From NCBI GenBank assembly GCA_038501195.1, contig JBBPUQ010000001.1, positions 3,782,001 through 3,846,000 on the forward strand: a DNA stretch of 64,000 bases, in the 5' to 3' direction. A program made the translations under genes and the position numbers. The notes under the pieces are model-generated. The model ran no database searches, was not told where the DNA came from, and worked only from the letters and a program-made list of their open reading frames with translations. The stretch is from Nemania diffusa. Taxonomy: Eukaryota; Ascomycota; Sordariomycetes; Xylariales; Xylariaceae. This document shows positions 57,420 through 64,000 of the stretch, piece after piece (the first letter of the stretch is position 1; the number at the start of each line of letters is the position of its first letter).

Positions 57420-60410
57420 CTAAGGTTTCCTGCCATTAACATAAGGTAGATCGTCTGGTCGCTCTACAATCTCGCCGTATAACCTTATTCGGTAGAAACA
57501 AGTATGGTCAGCACCATAATTGTTTATGGCTCTGATGACGACACGGTGTGTGAAAGCATTCATCCTCGCCATTTCGTCACTTATCTTGAAAACCTGAACG
57601 CCGTCGCCAGAATTCTTATTTTCGTAGATAAAATGGCCTATTTTCACAAAACCGTCATTGAGAACTTCTTCCTTAGGCGTATTCGGAAAATTTGTCTCGG
57701 AGAAAGTCCGGACTTCGCTACGTAGGGTCACCTCTTCGATGTAAACCCAGACCTCAATTTCTTTTGGAATTGCACCCGGATCGAGCGTTGCTCCAGGCAG
57801 TATGTGCTCCACGACAAGATGTTGTGGGATGATGTTACGACTGGTGATCACAGAAATATTATTAGTGCCTTCGCCATATCCCTTCTGGTCGAGCCCAGCA
57901 CAAAAACATTCACCCTCTTGGCTCCAGGGCGAGAGCGCCGCTAGGGGCGGCTGCGCCCTATAGTTCTTTTCGAGCCAGCCCTTTGACTTGAAGGGATTTT
58001 TCGGGCCACTCCACGCGCGAGAATTGAAAGTTGTATCAATCATAGCGCCGGCGCCGAACGCGAAAAAGTTCACCTGGTTGGCCAGCACATCATTTGCATG
58101 GCCCTTGATAAGACCTTGTGCAACTGCGTCAAGCTTCACACTATTGATCGCCCTCGAGACAATAGAGTTGATTAGCTTTGTCATTTCGTCCTTGCTTAAT
58201 TGGCCACTGGGGATTATATCCTTCCGCAATTTGGACATCCGCTGGGTAATATCCCTAATTCGGTTTTGTAGTTCTTTAAGTTCTTGTCGGATTTCATGCC
58301 TATAGGATGCAATCTCCTGTTGGAATAGTTTCATGAAATCATCTCTTGTCAAGGCTACTCCTGTTGCGGCCTTCTTAGTAGCCTTGTCGTTCTGTTTGAG
58401 CCATGAGTCCCAGGATTGAGAGATTGTCCTTTCAACGAGAACCTCCACGTCCTCTGTTGATGCACCTGTCTTGCAAATTCCACTGGTTTGGATCCGAGAC
58501 TCGATGGCACGCCAGTGATCTTCAGATATATTCGAATTTTTCAAACTAAGAATACTCTCATCTTTCTCAATCAACTGTCTGAGGGCATGCCAAAAGTCTT
58601 CTGGAATCCTTAATTTCCCACTCTTATTCTCCTGTACCCAAATTGCTTCTGGCATCAGCTTTTTCACTTCCGTTAAAAATTCCTTAGAATTGATGTCGTT
58701 GCTATCCGAAGATCCAGGGCTATTAATGGGATTAGGGGAATCGTCATGAGAAAGGTTCTGTAGGTCTGGAATCTCTGGTAATAAGTCTGATAGCTTTTTC
58801 CACATCGTGCCGAAGCTAAAATTTGGAAGGTTTAGGCTTGCACGAGGAAGACCTGGGTCTAAATTGCTACCATCCATCCCGGTTGGAATTGCGGAGAGTA
58901 TAAACCATAGTGATAAGGCTAATACTAAAAACAGCATTATGGACCTAGCGACAAGATCCGACGAGGGCCATACCCATATTGGTCGTCGGTCTTGGCGTCT
59001 TCCATTTTGAGCCGAGCCCCGTTGGGTGGCATTTCCTCCCCCAGGTTGTGAGGTGATTTTTTTCGATTGTTGAGCTTGTTTTACTGGGCCTTGGTCTTCC
59101 ATTTCTAGACGGGGATTTCTTCCTACTGGAGATACTTCCGGCACCTCGTGTGACAGAGAAGATTGATTAGAATCCGGGGGGGCGTGTAGCATAGCTTGTA
59201 CACCCGAGATGGGCTGTTCCTGTAGACCGAGTGGCATGCCTGGCACTGGCTGTTGTCCTGAGACAGGTCGCCAGTCCGAGGTAGACTGTCCCGGGGTAGG
59301 TTGTCCCTGTTGGCTAGGGTGTATCGGGTTTGATGTTGTCTGTCCTCCCGGGATAGGCTGCCAAGTCGGGGTAGGTTGTCGTTGTTGGCTAGGCCGCGGG
59401 CCTGATGTTGCTGGTCCTCCAGAAGTAGACTGCTGAATTGATGGGCCAGCTTGTTCCTGTAAATTCGGCTGCCTGCTAGAAGAAGCCTGGCCTGGAGGCT
59501 GTGCACCTGCGCCATAAATCCCCGTAGCACCGAACTGCGCTGCTGTCTGAGTTTGCGCAGTTGGACCTAGCCGTTGAGATGTGGGTTGAGGTGCGCCAAA
59601 ACGACCTATGGGCTGGCTTGGTGTCTGGAGTGTCGCGTTGGCAAAAAGCCCACTCTCATAGTTGAAACTTCTTGAAGAATCAGGACGTGTAGGCGATATC
59701 GGCTCATTCGAGCCCGCGCCCTGTGGCATTCCATAGAACGGAATGTCATCCGAAGGTGGCGATATGTTTTGATAAACGTCAATGTGTGCGTGTTGGTTAG
59801 CCGAGGGTAAATCTGCTTGTTTGTATGGAGGCCGAGACTGATCATCAAATTCTTCTTGAAAGGGTAGTTTATTCGGATTATAGTTGGGAATATGAGGGGT
59901 TAGTTGAGGGATGATACCAGAATCATCTGGAGGCTTCGAAGGTCCGCCAGGCCCGTCACCTGGAGGTTTAGGACCAGACATGTGATCAGAGGAGATAGAG
60001 GTGCTAGTAGAGCCAGAGGGACCAGAGGAGCCAGAGGGACGATAGGAACTGGCAGAACTGGAGGAACTAGAGGAACTCGGCGGAACCTTTCCTGGCAAAT
60101 GTGACGCGGTCTGAGGAGGGTTATGTCCTTGATGCTGCTCTTTCTCTACCTGCTTTTGACTTTCGTCGATGGCTTTTTTTAAGTTGCTATTCATACCGTA
60201 CTTCTTGGCGACCTTCCCTTTCATTGATTTTACCCACTTCTTGTCGTCCGATTGTTCTTGGGCAATGCCCGCGTTTGGTCTCTGGCCCTTCTTTGGTTCT
60301 GTATCAATGTTGATGAGTGTATTGATGCCATAAGACCCGTCATGAGTAGGGAACAGGCCAGGTAGATCCGGATTCGGGTCTAAGCCCTTTTTCCTTGTTT
60401 TAAGAACCAT
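57420..60410 (-). CDS. SUN-domain inner nuclear membrane protein
   Basis: SUN proteins span the inner nuclear membrane and join KASH proteins across the perinuclear space, anchoring spindle pole body or chromosomes. Single exon, 996 residues. The N-terminal half is Pro/Gln/Ser-rich and probably nucleoplasmic, with QPTPTWQPIPG-like imperfect repeats at about 330-400. One membrane segment (SIMLFLVLALSLWFILSA) is near residue 485. A coiled coil (IRQELKELQNRIRDITQRMSKL) lies around 700-730, and the C-terminal SUN domain about 800-990 (MIDTTFNSRAW, HLVVEHILPGATLDPGAIPKE, VRTFSETNF, THRVVIRAINNYG, TCFYRIRLYGE). Order of segments and the SUN end are clear. Sad1-like role is inferred from the domain. 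Confidence 0.9.
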   Translation of the reverse strand: MVLKTRKKGLDPNPDLPGLFPTHDGSYGINTLINIDTEPKKGQRPNAGIAQEQSDDKKWVKSMKGKVAKKYGMNSNLKKAIDESQKQVEKEQHQGHNPPQTASHLPGKVPPSSSSSSSSASSYRPSGSSGPSGSTSTSISSDHMSGPKPPGDGPGGPSKPPDDSGIIPQLTPHIPNYNPNKLPFQEEFDDQSRPPYKQADLPSANQHAHIDVYQNISPPSDDIPFYGMPQGAGSNEPISPTRPDSSRSFNYESGLFANATLQTPSQPIGRFGAPQPTSQRLGPTAQTQTAAQFGATGIYGAGAQPPGQASSSRQPNLQEQAGPSIQQSTSGGPATSGPRPSQQRQPTPTWQPIPGGQTTSNPIHPSQQGQPTPGQSTSDWRPVSGQQPVPGMPLGLQEQPISGVQAMLHAPPDSNQSSLSHEVPEVSPVGRNPRLEMEDQGPVKQAQQSKKITSQPGGGNATQRGSAQNGRRQDRRPIWVWPSSDLVARSIMLFLVLALSLWFILSAIPTGMDGSNLDPGLPRASLNLPNFSFGTMWKKLSDLLPEIPDLQNLSHDDSPNPINSPGSSDSNDINSKEFLTEVKKLMPEAIWVQENKSGKLRIPEDFWHALRQLIEKDESILSLKNSNISEDHWRAIESRIQTSGICKTGASTEDVEVLVERTISQSWDSWLKQNDKATKKAATGVALTRDDFMKLFQQEIASYRHEIRQELKELQNRIRDITQRMSKLRKDIIPSGQLSKDEMTKLINSIVSRAINSVKLDAVAQGLIKGHANDVLANQVNFFAFGAGAMIDTTFNSRAWSGPKNPFKSKGWLEKNYRAQPPLAALSPWSQEGECFCAGLDQKGYGEGTNNISVITSRNIIPQHLVVEHILPGATLDPGAIPKEIEVWVYIEEVTLRSEVRTFSETNFPNTPKEEVLNDGFVKIGHFIYENKNSGDGVQVFKISDEMARMNAFTHRVVIRAINNYGADHTCFYRIRLYGEIVERPDDLPYVNGRKP

Positions 60411-62377
60411 GGTGAATAAATAGCTATGGTATTAAAACTCGACTTAGACTTCTCAGGTTCACGAACATTAGTACCTGAATTTGCTCGTTAGTAAACCATC
60501 GATGAAACTGGCTATGCGCTAATAAAATGAGAATAATACACTGCTGGTCTCACTGTAAATAATTTCTAGACATGGGCTGCTTGAAGCATGTACTGCGTTG
60601 TTCGATGGAAAAAAGCTAGCTAGGTGAAGAGGAAGTAAGATCATACCGTACTTTCTAGGTCAACCGAGACCACTCAGAGGATTTCAGATCAGTACATAGA
60701 TGACGATAGACGAGACGCCCAATCTGCGAACAGGGCTGTCGGTGCCCACCAAACAGTAGAATCGAAAGTCGTGCTAAGTTGCGTCGGCAATGTAGGATTG
60801 CTTGCCAGGAGGGTAGATGAACGGGTTTAGGAAGACAGGCAAGACATAGACAGGACGGGCGGCTGCGGCGCTGCAAGCGTCCCGTCTTAGCTGACAGCGC
60901 CTTTGTTGCGGCAGTCTAACCGTGATATCGACGAGAATCCGAGTCCGGTAACAAACACACAAAGCTAGCAAATCGTGACTCGGAACAGATGTGGAGCTTA
61001 GTCAAGTCTTGCCGTTTCCGAGGATGGCTTGATAACAAGCGTGCAGGAACAATGAGTGATGACAGTGACAGACGGCTTTGTCTAGGCCGGGTAGCCTGCA
61101 TCAAGGAGGGCATAGAGTGTTGAATGCGTCTACATCTCAAAATATTAGCGTGTCTTAACCACCTACTAGCGGTAATTTAATTATACGTACTTGAAGATGA
61201 GAATGTAGGATCGAGCTAGGTGTGACTGTATCTGAGCGCGTCGTCGCGTGCCAGGTGGGGGACACCCTCAACTGTAGGAGTACCTAGGTACCTACTTAAT
61301 CGTACAGTCTATAGCGCTCTGCACCGCCACACTACGCCTCAACTTGCTCATGCATGGCCACATGTATTACCTCAGATCTTGCAGTCAAGCACTCTAAGTT
61401 GCATTAACCAAAACTTCCAATATTTACATATATTCTATACTTCTCTATTTATACAAAACTCGTCTTTCATAGGTAAATGCTGAAACTCTACTTATTTATA
61501 TAAAGCCGCAGCTGTCTACGAACATTACCTTGTTTGTAACTTATACTAAGCACACACACCATCTATAACATGTATAATATCAATATATCTACAACATGAA
61601 AGAAACACAGCAGTTTGATTACGTGAACATAGAAAAAGCATTAATTAATTACTTAGCTGACTCGAAGGAGACGACAAAAAGATTGTCCACAACGCCAGTG
61701 CCAGAGTTGAAATCTTAGAAAATGAGAAGCATCACTCGAGGAGTCCCTTGTCTTATCTATCTACCATGTAGGTACCTAGGTAAGTACCAGGGGCATTAGG
61801 TATTAGGTAACTATACAATTAAGTACTTAGTTAGGTAAGAGGCAGGATCAGCATTGATTAGCGCCTATTCCTACCTCCCTGATCATTGAGACGATACCTA
61901 AGGATATAAATATTCTAATAGTGTGGTTTTTGGAGTTTCCTTTTTTCCCCTGTCTTCTAATCCCAATCGAAATAAAGAGTAAAATGCAAGGCAATGAATG
62001 ACTGGTTCGGGAATTGGAAGATTTGAAGATATGTAGGTATGAAGCTCTAAGCTCTAAATAAGTCAATCATCGAGTACCTAATCTGCCCCACACCAAGCTA
62101 ATAATCACATTTAGCCAATCGCTCAAGCTCATTAGGCCTGCGCTAAACATTTAGTTGGCGGTCAATATCCCTGAAACTTAGGAAACGAGGGGCAAGTGGG
62201 GCATGGAGGGGCAGAGGGTAGCCTGCCGGAGCCCCTCAAATTATGCTCCAAATTCGCTGCGTCGTGCTATATCTTAGGTTATCCCGCATTCCCTTTTTAC
62301 ATCGCTGGCCCTTCACCGCCGGTCACAATCACTACAAGCTGCACTTTTGCTCATACCATATTTCGTTTTCAGCCAAA
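60411..62377. other. Divergent intergenic with TAGGTACCTA motifs
   Basis: About 2 kb between the SUN and GAL10 starts. Motifs of the TACCTAGGTACCTA kind occur at 61280-61296 and 61765-61830. Small open frames at 60655-61140 and 61848-62066 have no family features. Confidence 0.5.
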
Positions 62378-63799
<1,422 letters not shown>

Positions 63800-64000
63800 A
63801 AAGGAAAAAAAAGAGAGCTGCGTAATATAGAAAGGTCGTAATCTAGTCAGAGACGATGAGTATAGAGAAGAGAGAAAAAATTAAAGAGCCCGTAGCCCCA
63901 TAACCCCGTAAGTTATATACTTAAGCAAGTGTATTTAGGAATGCTATAAATGTATTATTCGTTATACTTCCACAAAGATTATGATGTCTGATTTCCTACT
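63800..64000. other. 3' flank of GAL10
   Basis: Short right-edge stretch with no coding sequence; probable 3' untranslated region and beyond. Confidence 0.5.

Overview
The window is nuclear DNA of a filamentous ascomycete (Pezizomycotina, most likely Sordariomycetes). Evidence is gene structures with many short GT-AG introns and CTRAC-type branch points, a 7-8 kb block whose composition is the footprint of repeat-induced point mutation (RIP), and proteins typical of this group (augmin subunit HAUS6, Iml1, FNIP/Lst4, Dbp4, a SUN-domain protein). I support 18 protein genes; most were rebuilt across introns by keeping reading phase and family motifs continuous.

Left block (1-21.7 kb) is mainly housekeeping: the N-terminal part of the GATOR1/SEACIT subunit IML1 (minus, runs off the left edge), a short-chain dehydrogenase, a ZRC1/COT1-type zinc transporter with seven exons, a 68-residue orphan, an RBM26/27-Rmn1-like RNA-binding protein (five exons), histidinol-phosphatase HIS2 (three exons) and an FNIP/Lst4 homologue. 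IML1 and FNIP/Lst4 both act in amino-acid signalling to TORC1.

Central island (about 24.0-32.2 kb) is extremely AT-rich. It resolves into a full-length Ty3/gypsy-type LTR retrotransposon on the minus strand (24914-32161) with two 301-bp LTRs aligned without a gap, a 5-bp target duplication, fossil reverse-transcriptase and integrase motifs carrying RIP-type substitutions, and a polypurine tract. It sits inside one copy of an older repeat; a second, uninterrupted copy at 24033-24164 records the empty site.

Right of the island (32-46.5 kb) is gene-poor and accessory in character: long stretches without genes, then a GliT/thioredoxin-reductase-like flavoprotein, a secreted protein with an M15-peptidase-like zinc-site pattern, a small His-rich protein, a CmcJ/AsaB-like oxidase, and a secreted eight-cysteine protein, with augmin HAUS6 among them.

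Right block (48.9-64 kb): betaine-aldehyde dehydrogenase and choline oxidase are divergently transcribed from a shared 1.8-kb region and both end in peroxisomal PTS1 tripeptides (SKL, ARL), so together they would turn choline into glycine betaine in peroxisomes. Then come the ribosome-biogenesis helicase DBP4, a SUN-domain nuclear-envelope protein and UDP-glucose 4-epimerase (GAL10) with a GC-AG intron. No rRNA, tRNA or CRISPR was found.
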